In this document: positions 8,017 to 16,677 of the stretch, piece by piece
Layout: each line of letters starts with the position of its first letter
Position numbering within the stretch: the stretch's first letter is position 1
Assembly: GCF_041102575.1 (NCBI RefSeq)
Contig: NZ_JBGCUE010000007.1
Span: 1 to 64,000, forward strand
DNA from: Tenuifilum sp. 4138str
GTDB lineage: Bacteria; Bacteroidota; Bacteroidia; Bacteroidales; Tenuifilaceae
Length of the DNA: 64,000 nt
Direction: 5' to 3'
Program-made: the position numbers and the translations under genes
The notes under the pieces: generated by a model
The model's input: only the letters and a program-made list of their open reading frames with translations
The model's database searches: none
Told to the model about the DNA's origin: nothing

Positions 8017-9558
8017 ATGAAAATGAGTAATCGTAGAGTTAGGGTGCGTTTTGCACCAAGTCCTACCGGCCCTTTGCATATTGGAGGAGTGCGTACAGCG
8101 CTATTCAACTACTTTTTTGCCCGCCAGCACGGTGGCGATTTCATTCTCAGAATTGAGGATACTGACTCGCAACGGTTTGTCCCCGGCGCCGAGGAGTATA
8201 TTAACGAGGCGCTGAACTGGTGCGGAATAACGATAGATGAGGGCGTTCGTGAGGGTGGCCCGCATGCGCCCTACCGCCAAAGCGAGCGCAAGCACATATA
8301 CAAGCAGTATGCCGATAGGCTTGTGGAGAGCGGTCATGCATACTATGCCTTTGACACACCCGAGGTGTTGGACAAAATGCGCACCGAGGCCGAAGCCCAA
8401 GGCGGGGCATTTACATATAACTACGCCATAAGGAATGGGATGGAGAATTCCCTGGCACTACCAGCCGATGAGGTTAAGCGCCGCATTGAGCGTGGCGACC
8501 AATGGGTTATTCGCTTTAAGATGCCTGAGAACGAGGAGGTGGTGATGCACGACCTTATCCGCGGCGAGGTTAGGGTTAACACATCAACCCTTGACGACAA
8601 GGTGCTGTTTAAGAGTAGCGATATGCTACCCACCTACCACCTGGCCAACGTAACCGACGATTACCTTATGGAGATTTCGCACGTTATCCGTGGCGAGGAG
8701 TGGTTACCATCGTTGCCCCTGCACGTGCTGCTTTACCGCGCCCTGGGCTGGGAGAATGTGATGCCAAAGTTTGCACACCTTCCGCTACTGCTAAAGCCAT
8801 CGGGGAATGGCAAGCTGAGCAAGCGCGATGGCGATAAAATGGGATTCCCGGTTTTCCCGCTGCTCTGGAAAAGCGCTGATGGCGAAATATCGCGTGGTTA
8901 CCGCGAGGATGGTTACTTTCCCGAGGCATTTGTGAACCTGCTTGCCCTTTTGGGATGGAATCCCGGAACCGACCAGGAGCTGTTCAGCATGGATGAGCTC
9001 ATAAAGCTCTTCAGCATTGAGCGCGTTAACAAATCGGGCGCACGTTTCGACCCGGAAAAGGCAAAATGGTTCAACCACCAGTACCTTATCCGCAAATCCG
9101 ACGCCGAGGTTGCTGAGCTATTCCAGCCTGTTCTTGAACAGTACAATATCAATGTACCAATCGACAAGCTCACACGAATTGTTGGGCTGGTTAAGGAGCG
9201 CGTTAACTTTGTGCATGAGCTATGGGGGCAAACAAACTATTTCTTTGAACGCCCCCTGGAGTACGACCAGCAAGCTGTTGCCAAGCACTGGAAGCCCGAA
9301 ACACCCGATATGATAACAGATGTTAGCGAAACGCTAAAAGCATTGGGCTCCTGGAACTCGCACGAGATTGAAACAGCGCTTAAAGACCTTATCAACGCTA
9401 AGGGTTACGGCATGGGCAAGGTTATGAACGCTGTAAGGCTTTGCCTTGTTGGCGAATCGAAAGGCCCCGGGATTGCCGATATTTGCGAAATTCTGGGCAA
9501 GGACGAAACCCTTACAAGGCTTAACCAAGCCATTTTAATTCTGAATGGTAAGAAATGA
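8017..9558 (+). CDS. gltX: Glutamate--tRNA ligase
   Basis: This class I aminoacyl-tRNA synthetase charges tRNA-Glu in the cytoplasm. The HIGH-like motif ([11 protein letters not shown]) lies at residues ~14-24, the family signature RIEDTD at ~45-50, and the KMSKS-equivalent GKLSKRDG near residue 270. The C-terminal helical anticodon-binding domain follows. Length, 513 residues, is normal. The second Met (8023, [14 protein letters not shown]) is an equally good start given the very short predicted leader. No terminator was found; a GGAA array starts right at the stop codon. Confidence 0.97.
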   Translation: MKMSNRRVRVRFAPSPTGPLHIGGVRTALFNYFFARQHGGDFILRIEDTDSQRFVPGAEEYINEALNWCGITIDEGVREGGPHAPYRQSERKHIYKQYADRLVESGHAYYAFDTPEVLDKMRTEAEAQGGAFTYNYAIRNGMENSLALPADEVKRRIERGDQWVIRFKMPENEEVVMHDLIRGEVRVNTSTLDDKVLFKSSDMLPTYHLANVTDDYLMEISHVIRGEEWLPSLPLHVLLYRALGWENVMPKFAHLPLLLKPSGNGKLSKRDGDKMGFPVFPLLWKSADGEISRGYREDGYFPEAFVNLLALLGWNPGTDQELFSMDELIKLFSIERVNKSGARFDPEKAKWFNHQYLIRKSDAEVAELFQPVLEQYNINVPIDKLTRIVGLVKERVNFVHELWGQTNYFFERPLEYDQQAVAKHWKPETPDMITDVSETLKALGSWNSHEIETALKDLINAKGYGMGKVMNAVRLCLVGESKGPGIADICEILGKDETLTRLNQAILILNGKK

Positions 9559-9884
9559 ATCGGAATGAGATGGAATGAATCGGAATGAGGCGGAATGACT
9601 CGGAAAGAATCGGAATATGAGGAAGTTAGAAGAAGTTAGAGGAAGTATTAGTTCGTTAAACGTGAGCCGTGAAACGCAATGTTTGAGGCGGAAATGAGGT
9701 TGAATGAGTCGGAATAAACAGAATATGATGGAGTTAGATGAAGTTAGAGGAATAGTAAAAAGTGAACGGCTAAATTAAATGACCATGAATTAACAAATTT
9801 AACCGGGCTAAATAATAGGAACGCATTATTTTTTGAGGAGATTAGCCAGAAGATGCACAAAAAACATTTAATTACTTATCACAG
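9554..9884 (+). repeat. 10-bp-periodic GGAA array and trailing repeat
   Basis: From the gltX stop, GGAATGA-type units recur every 10 bp (about nine units to ~9650), passing into GGAAGTTAGA units and a CGTTAAACGTGAG motif. A second, shorter round follows at ~9690-9755. The sequence ATGAATTAACAAATT at 9785-9799 and the purine-rich stretch after it recur at 16560-16575. No gene is seen between gltX and the cysteine leader. Confidence 0.75.
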
Positions 9885-9912
9885 TTGACGAATTCGGATT
9901 TAATTATCTTTG
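9885..9912 (+). promoter_or_regulatory. Promoter of the cysteine leader-cysE-cysK operon
   Basis: TTGACG (TTG at 9885-9887) lies 17 nt before TATCTTTG (9905-9912), a full Bacteroidota promoter. Transcription should start at about 9917-9919, at or within a few bases of the leader ATG, so the leader peptide may be translated from a leaderless or nearly leaderless transcript. Confidence 0.7.
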
Positions 9913-9916
9913 TGGC

Positions 9917-10003
9917 ATGAGAAACATTGAAAGCATAGCTGCTACCTGGTGTTGTATGTGGTATAGGTTTGTACCGCAGGGGAATTGCTATGCGCGATGT
10001 TGA
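9917..10003 (+). CDS. Cysteine leader peptide of the cysE-cysK attenuator
   Basis: This 28-codon open frame has four Cys codons: the tandem pair TGT-TGT at codons 12-13, codon 24, and codon 28 just before TGA. It also has Trp at 11 and 15. Four Cys in 28 residues is far above chance and matches the product of the downstream genes. The ATG is immediately after the predicted transcription start. The tandem Cys codons (9950-9955) directly precede the first attenuator segment (9957-9963), so a ribosome waiting for Cys-tRNA would cover that segment. It is too short to be a functional enzyme; a regulatory leader is the best reading. Confidence 0.8.
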   Translation: MRNIESIAATWCCMWYRFVPQGNCYARC

Positions 10004-10064
10004 GAACTAGTTAACTCAATCCATAACTCAAGCCCTTCCGGTACATACCCGGAGGGGCTTTTTC
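9957..10064 (+). promoter_or_regulatory. Ribosome-mediated cysteine transcription attenuator
   Basis: Four segments give mutually exclusive pairings. Segment 1 TGTGGTA (9957-9963) pairs with TACCGCA (9972-9978) over an 8-nt loop, 7 bp with one G-U. Segment 2 TGTACCGCAGGGG (9970-9982) pairs with segment 3 CCCTTCCGGTACA (10033-10045), 12 of 13 positions including one G-U. Segment 3 also forms the 5' arm of the terminator with segment 4 (10049-10059). Stalling at Cys12-13 hides segment 1, frees segment 2, and so blocks the terminator. Rapid translation should favour the terminator. The pairings are seen; the regulatory behaviour is inferred by analogy with amino-acid leader attenuators. Confidence 0.8.
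10031..10064 (+). terminator. Attenuator terminator upstream of cysE
   Basis: AGCCCTTCCGG (10031-10041) pairs with CCGGAGGGGCT (10049-10059), 11 bp with one G-U, 7-nt loop, followed by a T-rich run. It lies between the leader peptide and cysE, in the position of a conditional terminator. Confidence 0.85.
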
Positions 10065-10110
10065 ATTTTATATGGCTTTTAGTTACTAAAACGGTAAACA
10101 GATTGATTTT

Positions 10111-10881
10111 ATGGAAAAGAACAAACTTAACTACATTGAAACCCGCCGAATGGTTGAGGACTTAAGCGATAGCCTTACAGAGCTGGTTATTGAAAGTTTG
10201 CTTGGTGCCGGACAAACGGTTGATACAGAAAAGCCTTACAGTAAACTTTACAAGGCGTTACGGTATTTTAATCCCGATACCAGTCAATGCCAAAGGCAAT
10301 TGGAAATTGTTTACCAAGGATTCCAAGGTGTCCTTGATACACTTAGCCACGATGCAAACTTTATCTACCTAAACGACCCAGCAGCACAAAGCCTTGAGGA
10401 GGTACTGCTTGCATACCCCGGATTTTTTGCCATTGCCCATTACCGCGTTGCAAACCTACTGCATAGGGTAGGGGTAAACATTTTGCCAAGGATGATTACC
10501 GAGTACGCACATAGTAAAACAGGCATTGATATTCATCCGGCAGCAACCATTGGGCGGGAGTTCTGTATCGACCATGGAACAGGAGTAGTGATTGGCGAAA
10601 CAACCATAATAGGCCAGCGGGTAAAGCTGTACCAAGGCGTAACCCTAGGCGCGCTAAGCGTATCGAAGAGCCTATCGGCCACAAAACGCCATCCCACCAT
10701 TGAGGACGATGTGATTATTTACGCAGGCAGCACCATACTTGGGGGCGAGACCGTAATTGGACATGATAGCGTAATAGGCGGGAATGTATGGCTTATCAAA
10801 AGCGTTCCGCCTTTCTCAATGGTTTACCATGAGAGCAAAGTGATTGTACAACAGGGAAAGTTTAACCATAAAATGAAGTGA
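10111..10881 (+). CDS. cysE: Serine O-acetyltransferase
   Basis: It transfers acetyl from acetyl-CoA to L-serine, making O-acetylserine, the first committed step of cysteine synthesis. The 256-residue protein has an N-terminal helical region (~1-130) and a left-handed beta-helix of hexapeptide repeats (~135-240). His155 lies in [10 protein letters not shown], the conserved catalytic stretch. It is followed 3 bp later by cysK and preceded by the cysteine attenuator, so the pathway is likely controlled by Cys-tRNA charging. Confidence 0.95.
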   Translation: MEKNKLNYIETRRMVEDLSDSLTELVIESLLGAGQTVDTEKPYSKLYKALRYFNPDTSQCQRQLEIVYQGFQGVLDTLSHDANFIYLNDPAAQSLEEVLLAYPGFFAIAHYRVANLLHRVGVNILPRMITEYAHSKTGIDIHPAATIGREFCIDHGTGVVIGETTIIGQRVKLYQGVTLGALSVSKSLSATKRHPTIEDDVIIYAGSTILGGETVIGHDSVIGGNVWLIKSVPPFSMVYHESKVIVQQGKFNHKMK

Positions 10882-10884
10882 TAG

Positions 10885-11802
10885 ATGAAATACTTGAGTA
10901 TCGATAAATCAATTGGAGCAACCCCACACATTAGGCTTAGCAGGATTTTCCCAAACGCTGAGGTTTGGCTTAAGGATGAGCGGCGCAATCCGAGCGGAAG
11001 TATCAAGGATAGGGCTGCCATGGCAATGGTTGAGGATGCTGAAAGGGAAGGACTTTTGAAACCGGGCAGTGTTATAGTTGAGCCAACATCGGGTAATACC
11101 GGGATTGGCCTTGCCATGGTTGCGGCTGTAAAAGGCTATAGGTTGATACTGACCATGCCTGAGAGCATGTCGGTTGAGCGAAGGGTAATACTCAAAGCTT
11201 ACGGAGCTGAGATTATTCTAACACCAGCAGCGCAGGGTATGCATGGCGCAATTGATAAAGCAAAGGAGCTTATGGCTCAACTGCCATCGGCATGGATGCC
11301 CATGCAGTTTGCCAACCCTGCCAATCCAAACACACACTCACTTACCACAGCCAAGGAGATTTTAGCCGATTTTCCGGATGGACTCGATATGGTTGTGGCC
11401 GGGGTGGGTACTGCCGGGCATATCACCGGCGTTGGTCGAACACTTAAAGAAGCATTCCCCAACATTCAGGTAATAGCAGTTGAGCCGTTCGACTCGCCTG
11501 TTCTCTCCGGCGGGCAACGGGCTCCGCACCCCATTCAGGGGATTGGGGCTGGCTTTGTGCCTCAAAACCTCGACCGCGGTGTGATAGATGAAATAATTAC
11601 GGTAAAAGCCGATGAGGCGATTGAATGCATGCGGTTACTTGCCCGAACCGAAGGGATTTTAGCTGGGATATCAACCGGTGCAAATATTGCAGCCGTTAAA
11701 AAACTGCTGTCAGTAAAACAGGCCAACCCAAGAATTTTAACCTTTGCCTACGATACTGGTGAGCGCTACCTGAGTGTAAAGGGTATTTGGGATTTGGTTT
11801 AA
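10885..11802 (+). CDS. cysK: Cysteine synthase (O-acetylserine sulfhydrylase)
   Basis: This PLP enzyme replaces the acetyl group of O-acetylserine with sulfide to form cysteine. Lys41 in GSIKDRAA is the PLP-binding lysine, [11 protein letters not shown] (~70-80) is the substrate/PLP loop, and [10 protein letters not shown] is the phosphate-binding loop. The length of 305 residues fits the CysK/CysM family; CysK versus CysM cannot be settled by eye. It is coupled to cysE (3-bp gap). Its stop overlaps the mutS stop in TTAA on the opposite strand. Confidence 0.93.
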   Translation: MKYLSIDKSIGATPHIRLSRIFPNAEVWLKDERRNPSGSIKDRAAMAMVEDAEREGLLKPGSVIVEPTSGNTGIGLAMVAAVKGYRLILTMPESMSVERRVILKAYGAEIILTPAAQGMHGAIDKAKELMAQLPSAWMPMQFANPANPNTHSLTTAKEILADFPDGLDMVVAGVGTAGHITGVGRTLKEAFPNIQVIAVEPFDSPVLSGGQRAPHPIQGIGAGFVPQNLDRGVIDEIITVKADEAIECMRLLARTEGILAGISTGANIAAVKKLLSVKQANPRILTFAYDTGERYLSVKGIWDLV

Positions 11803-14420
11803 AGCCCGGTAAGGCGTTTAATCTCATTCAGCTTATTAAGCGCCTCGATGGGAGTAAGGTTGTTGATATCAATCTTTTTAATCTGGTCACGTATTTGCTT
11901 TAGTACGGGGTCCTCGAGCTGGAAGATGCTTAGCTGGTAGCCCTCACGGTGGGTGCCAAGCTCATCAACCGGTTTGCTTAGCGATTGGCGTTGGGTGGAA
12001 CTCTCCAGCTCAGCAAGTATCTCGTTGGCGCGTTTTACCACGCTTGGGGGCATACCGGCCATCCGGGCTACGTGTATTCCAAAGCTATGCTCGCTGCCAC
12101 CCCTAACCAGCTTACGCAGGAAAATAACCTGGTTGTTGACCTCTTTTATGGTTACATTGTAGTTTTTAACACGTGGGAACGATTTTTCCATCTCGTTCAG
12201 CTCGTGGTAGTGAGTGGCAAAGAGGGTTTTTGCCCTTGCGCTGGGGTGTTCATGCAGGTACTCAACAATTGCCCAGGCAATTGAAATGCCATCGTAGGTT
12301 GATGTTCCACGACCAATCTCATCGAGTAGCACCAGGCTCCGGGGTGAGATGTTATTCAGGATGCTGGCAGCCTCCTGCATCTCCACCATAAAGGTCGATT
12401 CGCCAAGCGACAGGTTATCCGATGCCCCAACACGGGTGAATATCTTATCGACTACACCAATTGAGGCCGCTTGGGCGGGAACAAACGAGCCCATTTGTGC
12501 CATAAGCACAATTAAGGCGGTTTGCCTTAGCAATGCCGATTTTCCGGCCATGTTGGGCCCAGTAATTATGATAATTTGCTGCTCGCGTGTGTCGAGGTAA
12601 ACATCGTTGGCTATGTATTGCTCGCCTGCCGGCAGCATGCGCTCAATAACCGGATGTCGTCCCTGTTTGATGTCAATTACATCGTCGAGGTTAACCTGGG
12701 GGCGGTTGTACTGGAACTCAACTGCGCAGTGGGCAAATGATAGCAGGCAGTCGAGCTGGGCTATGAGGTATGCGTTAAGCTGTATGGAGCCCACATACTC
12801 GGCAAGGCTGTGAACCAGGTTCTGGTAAAGGTTTTGCTCCAGCTCGGATATCTTTTCCTCAGCGCCAAGAATTTTCTCCTCGTACTCCTTTAGCTCCTGG
12901 GTAATGTAGCGTTCCGCCGATACAAGGGTCTGTTTCCTAATCCAATCCGCTGGAACTTTGTCCTTGTGGGTATTCCTAACCTCAATATAGTAGCCAAAAA
13001 CGTTGTTGAAGTTAACCTTAAGCGACGGTATTCCCGTTCGCTCCGATTCGCGCTGCTGGATATTTAAGAGGTACTCCTTGCCGGAGAAAAGGATGTCGCG
13101 TAACTCGTCGAGCTCAGCGTTAACACCTTTTGCAATCACCTGACCCTTTCCAAGCATCATGGGAGCATCGGGGACAATTTCCTGTTCAATGCGCTCGCGT
13201 ATGCGGTGGCAGGGGTTCAGCTGCTCCGATATGCGAAGCAGCGTGGGTTCAGCGCTTTGATCGCAGATGGTTTTAACCTCATCAATCAGGCTTAAGGCAT
13301 TTTTTAGCTGTACCATCTCGCGGGGCTGAATACGACCCACCGCAGCCTTTGAAATGATTCGTTCCACATCGCCCATATCCCTTATCTTGTCGGTAAGGGT
13401 AGCGCGCATATCCTCGTTGTTAACAAATAGTTCAACAACGTTTAGCCTATCGTTAATGGAGTCGGTATTTTTTAGGGGTAAGGCTACCCAACGCTTCAGC
13501 AGGCGGGCGCCCATGGGCGAGGAGGTTTTGTCGATAACCTCAATGAAAGTTTTGGCTCCCTCGTTAATGGAGCTGAACAGTTCCAGGTTGCGCGAGGTAA
13601 ACCTGTCAATCCATACAAAGCTATCCTCGTCGATACGGGAAATGCTCTGAATGTGTCCTATTTGTGTGTGTTGGGTAACATCAAGGTAGTAGAGTATGGC
13701 GCCAGCAGCGGTAATTCCAAACCGCAACGAGTCGACACCAAACCCTTTTAGTGATTGGGTTTTAAAGTGTTTTGTCAGTTTTTCGCGAGCAGCATCCTCG
13801 TTAAAGGCCCACTCGTCGAGCCGCGTTACATAATGCTTGCTTCCAAACTGCTCGAGGAACTCCTTGTACTTTGTTCGCTCAACAAGTATCTCCTTGGGCT
13901 TAAAGTTGTTGATAAGCTTATCCACATAGTCCAAATTTCCCTCGGAAGTGTAAAACTCACCGGTGGATATATCAAGGAAAGCCACTCCTCCCGCTTTTTT
14001 ATCGAGATAGACGCAGGCCAGGAAATTGTTCTCCTTACGCTCCAGAACATTATCGTTGTACGAAACTCCCGGGGTAACCAGTTCAGTAATTCCCCTTTTT
14101 ACTATGGTTTTGGTTTTTTTGGGGTCTTCGAGCTGCTCGCAAATTGCCACCTTTTGGCCGGCACGTACAAGCTTTGGCAGATAGGTGTCAAGGGCATGGT
14201 GTGGAAATCCGGCAAGTTCAACAAACGATGCAGCACCATTTGCCCGGCGGGTTAAGGTTATCCCTAAAATCTCCGAGGTTTTAATGGCATCCTCACCAAA
14301 TGTCTCATAGAAATCGCCAACCCTGAAAAGCAGTATGGCATCGGGGTGGTTACGCTTGATGCTCAAGTACTGCTTCATCAGCGGAGTTTCCACAATGTTT
14401 ATATCATTCTCCTTGCTCAC
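11799..14420 (-). CDS. mutS: DNA mismatch repair protein MutS
   Basis: It recognises base mismatches and small loops and starts repair with MutL. The 873-residue protein has the mismatch-binding N-terminus ([20 protein letters not shown], containing the F-x-E type contact), the connector, lever and clamp, and the C-terminal ABC ATPase with Walker A GPNMAGKS at ~617-624, the DEIGRGTST Walker B/signature region, and the THYHEL switch. The start codon is GTG at 14420; the next in-frame ATG (codon 15) is a possible alternative. It is convergent with cysK, with overlapping stop codons. Confidence 0.97.
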   Translation of the reverse strand: MSKENDINIVETPLMKQYLSIKRNHPDAILLFRVGDFYETFGEDAIKTSEILGITLTRRANGAASFVELAGFPHHALDTYLPKLVRAGQKVAICEQLEDPKKTKTIVKRGITELVTPGVSYNDNVLERKENNFLACVYLDKKAGGVAFLDISTGEFYTSEGNLDYVDKLINNFKPKEILVERTKYKEFLEQFGSKHYVTRLDEWAFNEDAAREKLTKHFKTQSLKGFGVDSLRFGITAAGAILYYLDVTQHTQIGHIQSISRIDEDSFVWIDRFTSRNLELFSSINEGAKTFIEVIDKTSSPMGARLLKRWVALPLKNTDSINDRLNVVELFVNNEDMRATLTDKIRDMGDVERIISKAAVGRIQPREMVQLKNALSLIDEVKTICDQSAEPTLLRISEQLNPCHRIRERIEQEIVPDAPMMLGKGQVIAKGVNAELDELRDILFSGKEYLLNIQQRESERTGIPSLKVNFNNVFGYYIEVRNTHKDKVPADWIRKQTLVSAERYITQELKEYEEKILGAEEKISELEQNLYQNLVHSLAEYVGSIQLNAYLIAQLDCLLSFAHCAVEFQYNRPQVNLDDVIDIKQGRHPVIERMLPAGEQYIANDVYLDTREQQIIIITGPNMAGKSALLRQTALIVLMAQMGSFVPAQAASIGVVDKIFTRVGASDNLSLGESTFMVEMQEAASILNNISPRSLVLLDEIGRGTSTYDGISIAWAIVEYLHEHPSARAKTLFATHYHELNEMEKSFPRVKNYNVTIKEVNNQVIFLRKLVRGGSEHSFGIHVARMAGMPPSVVKRANEILAELESSTQRQSLSKPVDELGTHREGYQLSIFQLEDPVLKQIRDQIKKIDINNLTPIEALNKLNEIKRLTGL

Positions 14421-14548
14421 CGTTTATTAGTTTTCCGGAACGTTTACAAAAATACCAAATAGTTGCATAGCAATTCTGCCCTGTTGAAAAAAACGTTAAA
14501 ACTACTTTACAACATAAAATTGCCAGGAATAAGGATTAAACTTTTGGC

Positions 14549-14556
14549 TAGTTTTG
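14549..14556 (+). promoter_or_regulatory. -7 promoter box of the 6S-like RNA
   Basis: TAGTTTTG matches TAnnTTTG and lies just before the start of the predicted structured RNA. No convincing TTG at the usual spacing was seen. Confidence 0.45.
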
Positions 14557-14561
14557 CGCTC

Positions 14562-14756
14562 AAATAAAGCGAAACCCCCGACTTCACAGCCGGGGATTTC
14601 AAATGGTTCAGGTATTAGTAAGGATTGGAAATAATCGCAGTAAAGTTAAAAATTTTCAACAACATTTTCAACACTTAGGTTTCAGTAGAGGAACGCTGTG
14701 ATTGCTTACTAATACCTAACCATATACAGGACAGGCTTTTGGCCTGTCTTTTTTTG
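14562..14756 (+). ncRNA. ssrS: Probable 6S RNA (Bacteroidales type)
   Basis: About 190 nt folds into one long, interrupted rod. ATGGTT (14603-14608) pairs with AACCAT (14718-14723), GGTATTAGTAAG (14611-14622) pairs perfectly with CTTACTAATACC (14705-14716), and AATCGCAG (14633-14640) pairs with CTGTGATT (14696-14703). A purine-rich bubble lies between the last two stems and an A/T-rich apical part caps the rod. A separate short hairpin lies near 14577-14595. A promoter box precedes it and a strong terminator ends it. The rod with a central bubble, the size and the free-standing position fit 6S RNA, which binds RNA polymerase holoenzyme by mimicking an open promoter. Another structured small RNA is possible. 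Confidence 0.6.
14730..14756 (+). terminator. Terminator of the 6S-like RNA
   Basis: GACAGGC (14730-14736) pairs with GCCTGTC (14742-14748) and is followed by TTTTTTTTG, a standard Rho-independent terminator. Confidence 0.85.
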
Positions 14757-15237
14757 TTTAGATTTTTTTTAGGTTTTTTAGACCCTACCGTTCGATATTA
14801 GATCTTAATCCAATTTCGTTTATAAACTCCTTTTGTCATTCTGTAAAGCGAAGGATATATTGAATAGTGTGCAGTATATAGTGTTTAGGGGTGTTTGGAG
14901 TTTAGTGTTTCGTGAAATGCTTTTTTTCACTATCAACCATCAACTATCAACTCTGCTTGTCATCCTGAGCGCAGCGAAGGATCTCTGACCGACATAATGA
15001 GATGTTTCGCTAGTGCTCAACATGACATTAGTTTCACGAACAACAAACAACCTTTCCCGCCCCGTAGGGGCGTAACATTTACAACTCCATTGTCATCCTG
15101 AGCGTAGTCGAGGGATCTCGATTTAAGAACTCACTAGTTAGCACATGTCTTTAGTCGCACACATAAATCGCCCTGAAAGGGCAAATCACATTAGCCCTGG
15201 GTTTTAACCCAGGGTATTGAGGTGTTCAAATTATTTT

Positions 15238-15535
15238 GCGATGCACGCAACACCTTTTCCAAAGAGCAAGGGTGAAACGTTGCATCGCAACGGTAATGCA
15301 TTACAAAGAGCGATTTACACGTTCTTTCTTGTCTTGATACAAGAAAGAACCAAAGAAAATCAAGGCTGAAAAGCCCGACCCGATGGGTGCCCCGTGGGTG
15401 GAACTGCCACGCGATACTATTCGCCACGCCTGCGGCGTGACTCATTTGGTATCGCTTACTAAGCCCACCGCCACGTTCCACCCCCGACCCATTTCCGGGT
15501 CAGGCTTTTATGCCACTGCCTGCTTCTTCCGCTTC
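15238..15535 (+). repeat. Multi-hairpin ~300-bp repeat, copy 1
   Basis: It starts with GCGATGCACGC and contains TGCATCGC as a long-range inverted repeat. A perfect 12-bp hairpin follows, GTTCTTTCTTGT with ACAAGAAAGAAC (15321-15350), then AAGGCTGAAAAGCCCGACCC and GACCCATTTCCGGGTC hairpins. It recurs at 15907, 29340 and 29930, with a partial copy at 30442. The minus strand is open for ~96 codons in most copies, but frame and start are not conserved well enough to call a gene. Confidence 0.85.
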
Positions 15536-15906
15536 ATTCTCTCTCAGGGATAAGGTCTGGGATAAAGCGGTTTCTCACGAACAACCTAGATGACCCCTCT
15601 AAATCTCCCCTGAGAGGGGAGACTTTAGCCCTCCAATAAGGTCTCCTAAATGCTTCTCCCCTCTCCTGTCAGGAGAGGGGCGGGGGTGAGGTCAATTCCA
15701 CGAACAACAAACAACCTTTCCCGCCCCGTAGGGGCGTAACATTTACAACTCCATTGTCATCCCGAGCGTAGTCGAGGGATCTCGATTTAAGATTTAAGAA
15801 CTCACTAGCTAGCACACGTCTTTAGACGCACACAAATCGCCCTGAAAGGGCAAATCACATTAGCCCTGGGTTTTAACCCAGGGTATTGAGGTGTTAAAAT
15901 TATTTT

Positions 15907-16190
15907 GCGATGCACGCAACACCTTTTCCAAAGAGCAAGGGTGAAACGTTGCATCGCAACGGTAATGCATTGCAAAGAGCCATTTACACGTTCTTTCTTG
16001 TCTTGATACAAGAAAGAACCAAAGAAAATCAAGGCTGAAAAGCCCGACCCGATGGGTACCCCGCGGGTGGAACTGCCACGCGATACTATTCGCCACGCCT
16101 GTGGCAAGACCCATATGGTATCGCTTGCTAAGCCCACCGCCACGTTCCACTCCCGACCCATTGCCGGGTCAGGCTTTTATGCCACTGCTT
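15907..16190 (+). repeat. Multi-hairpin ~300-bp repeat, copy 2
   Basis: This is a direct repeat of copy 1 with few substitutions; the 12-bp hairpin is at 15990-16019. It is preceded, like copy 1, by the palindromic sequence GCCCTGAAAGGGC and CCCTGGGTTTTAACCCAGGG. Confidence 0.85.
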
Positions 16191-16637
16191 ATGTCGCTCC
16201 TTGTTGGTTGAGGAATTGCATTAATAAAGAGTTGGAGGTTCAAAGTGATGCTTCGGCTAGCTCAGCATGACAATGGGAGTAAGGAAAAAAGGGGGATTGT
16301 CATTCCGAGCTAGTCGAGGAATCACATTAAAAAGAAATAAAGGAGGATATAGATGCTTCGACTGGGTTCAGCATGACAAATAACATTAACTAAACAACAT
16401 TGAATATCACTCCTCTTCGAGGAATTTAATCCAAGTACTATGAATTTTGAGGAATGAGTCGGAATAGACATGGGTGATTTTATGAAGGAATGAGGCGGAA
16501 TAGACGGAATATGTTGATGTTTGAGGAATGTTAAAATGAACACCAAAGCCAAAAATACCATGAATTAACAAATTCAATTGGGCAAATAAAAAAAGGTGAG
16601 GCGGAAATATTTTTAGGGGAGATTAGTAAAAGAAAAA

Positions 16638-16662
16638 GGCGACCGTTAGGGTCGCCTTTTTT
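16638..16662. terminator. Bidirectional terminator after secDF
   Basis: GGCGACC (16638-16644) pairs with GGTCGCC (16650-16656) over a GTTAG loop, with A-rich flank on the left and a T run on the right. It can terminate secDF on the minus strand and any transcript coming from the repeat block. Confidence 0.8.
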
Positions 16663-16677
16663 AAATATCAATATAGA

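Larger units (their letters stand above)
14421..16677. repeat. Gene-free region: 6S-like RNA plus repeat block
   Basis: No protein gene is supported here. From the left it holds a promoter box and a probable 6S RNA (14549-14756), interspersed palindromes (for example 14959-15026), GCCCCGTAGGGGC palindromes (15058-15070 and 15723-15735), two copies of the ~300-bp multi-hairpin element, GC-rich stretches like CCCCTGAGAGGGGAGA, more palindromes (16240-16375), and a GGAA-periodic patch (16440-16530). The ~670-bp unit 15050-15540 is repeated directly at 15715-16190. Open frames of 70-120 codons here are translations of the repeats. Confidence 0.75.

Noticed and set aside
9917-10110. A metabolite-binding riboswitch for cysE (SAM or cobalamin type)
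   Set aside because: No conserved core motifs of known riboswitches were seen, and the leader peptide with mutually exclusive stems explains the region better.
13755-14255. A 166-codon open frame antisense to mutS (and similar antisense frames over the radical SAM gene and elsewhere)
   Set aside because: They lie fully opposite confident genes, have no signals of their own, and arise from codon composition of the real gene.
15191-16161. Minus-strand open frames of ~96-118 codons (also 29215-29583 and 29919-30173)
   Set aside because: They are translations of the multi-hairpin repeat; the repeat structure explains the conservation and there is no ribosome-binding site or family match.
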